NCBI GenBank assembly: GCA_012522705.1
Contig: JAAYJY010000278.1
Coordinates: 1 to 5,278 of the forward strand
Length of the DNA stretch: 5,278 nt
Direction: 5' to 3'
From: Syntrophomonadaceae bacterium
Lineage (GTDB): Bacteria > Bacillota > Syntrophomonadia > Syntrophomonadales > Syntrophomonadaceae
The translations under genes and the position numbers were made by a program. The notes beneath the pieces are model-generated. The model was not told the origin of the DNA. It did not search any database and saw only the letters and a program-made list of their open reading frames with translations. This document shows, piece after piece, positions 5,154 through 5,278 of the stretch. Each line of letters starts with the position of its first letter. The first letter of the stretch is position 1.

Positions 5154-5278
5154 ATGGAAAACCAGCTGGATTTGACCCTGGCCGAGCTGATGGCGTCGGT
5201 ACCACTGCTGAAAGATTTCTTCGCCTATTTGGAGCTGCCTGAGGCTGACGAGCAATTGACCCTGGCGCAATACATGGC
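5154..5278 (+). CDS. Third operon gene, N-terminal 41 residues only, unidentified
   Basis: The frame opens 16 bases after the GTPase stop, behind a good ribosome binding site, and runs off the window. The 41 visible codons encode an acidic, leucine-rich, probably helical segment starting MENQLDLTLAELMASVPLLK and ending in LTLAQYM. The pattern of a short strand or turn (LDLTLAELM) followed by a helix ending in a FFAYLEL-type segment recalls the small helical domains (DUF1858/ScdA-N-like) that sit at the front of some redox and ABC-ATPase proteins in anaerobes; this is only an impression. No signal peptide is seen. Given the binding-protein gene at the head of the operon, an ABC-type ATPase further downstream is possible, but no such motif is visible here. 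Confidence 0.7.
   Translation, partial: MENQLDLTLAELMASVPLLKDFFAYLELPEADEQLTLAQYM

Overview
The window looks like a piece of a Clostridia-type Firmicute chromosome of moderate to fairly high GC. The indications are strong AGGAGG-like ribosome binding sites, two TTG starts forced by in-frame upstream stops, a membrane protein of the Clostridium/Bacillus CBO0543 type, and a molybdenum-cofactor-type riboswitch. No genus can be named safely. There are no rRNA, tRNA, CRISPR or intact insertion-sequence features.

Left part, minus strand (1-2456): tex (315-2456), a full-length Tex/Spt6-like transcription accessory protein, is followed 84 bases downstream by the start of a Sir2-family NAD-dependent protein deacylase (230 to 1) whose C-terminal part lies outside the window. 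No convincing terminator separates them, so they are probably co-transcribed.

Middle (2457-3539): a 209-base divergent intergenic region precedes a plus-strand gene (2666-3220) for a small six-helix membrane protein of the uncharacterised CBO0543 family. This gene is visibly AT-richer than its neighbours. It is flanked by two inverted copies of a short GGGG-N-CAGG-CAC type repeat. The following 319-base gap holds a remnant-like inverted repeat, a GC-rich hairpin and, at its 3' end (about 3439-3539), a structured RNA. This RNA has the hallmarks of a Moco (molybdenum/tungsten cofactor) riboswitch, including an exact 11-nucleotide tetraloop receptor and a GAAA-capped hairpin. Its last stem contains the ribosome binding site of the next gene.

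Right part, plus strand (3540-5278): the candidate riboswitch heads a tight operon. Its first gene is a type 2 periplasmic-binding-fold protein with no signal peptide (3540-4457). The second overlaps it by 4 bases and is a HypB/CobW-like SIMIBI-class GTPase with two CxxC pairs (4454-5137). The third gene (5154 onward) is cut off by the window. A cofactor-sensing leader, a binding protein apparently kept in the cytoplasm and a metallochaperone-like GTPase together suggest an uncharacterised system for handling or inserting molybdenum, tungsten or their cofactor. The families and layout are read from the sequence; the joint function is inference. This operon is the most interesting part of the window.
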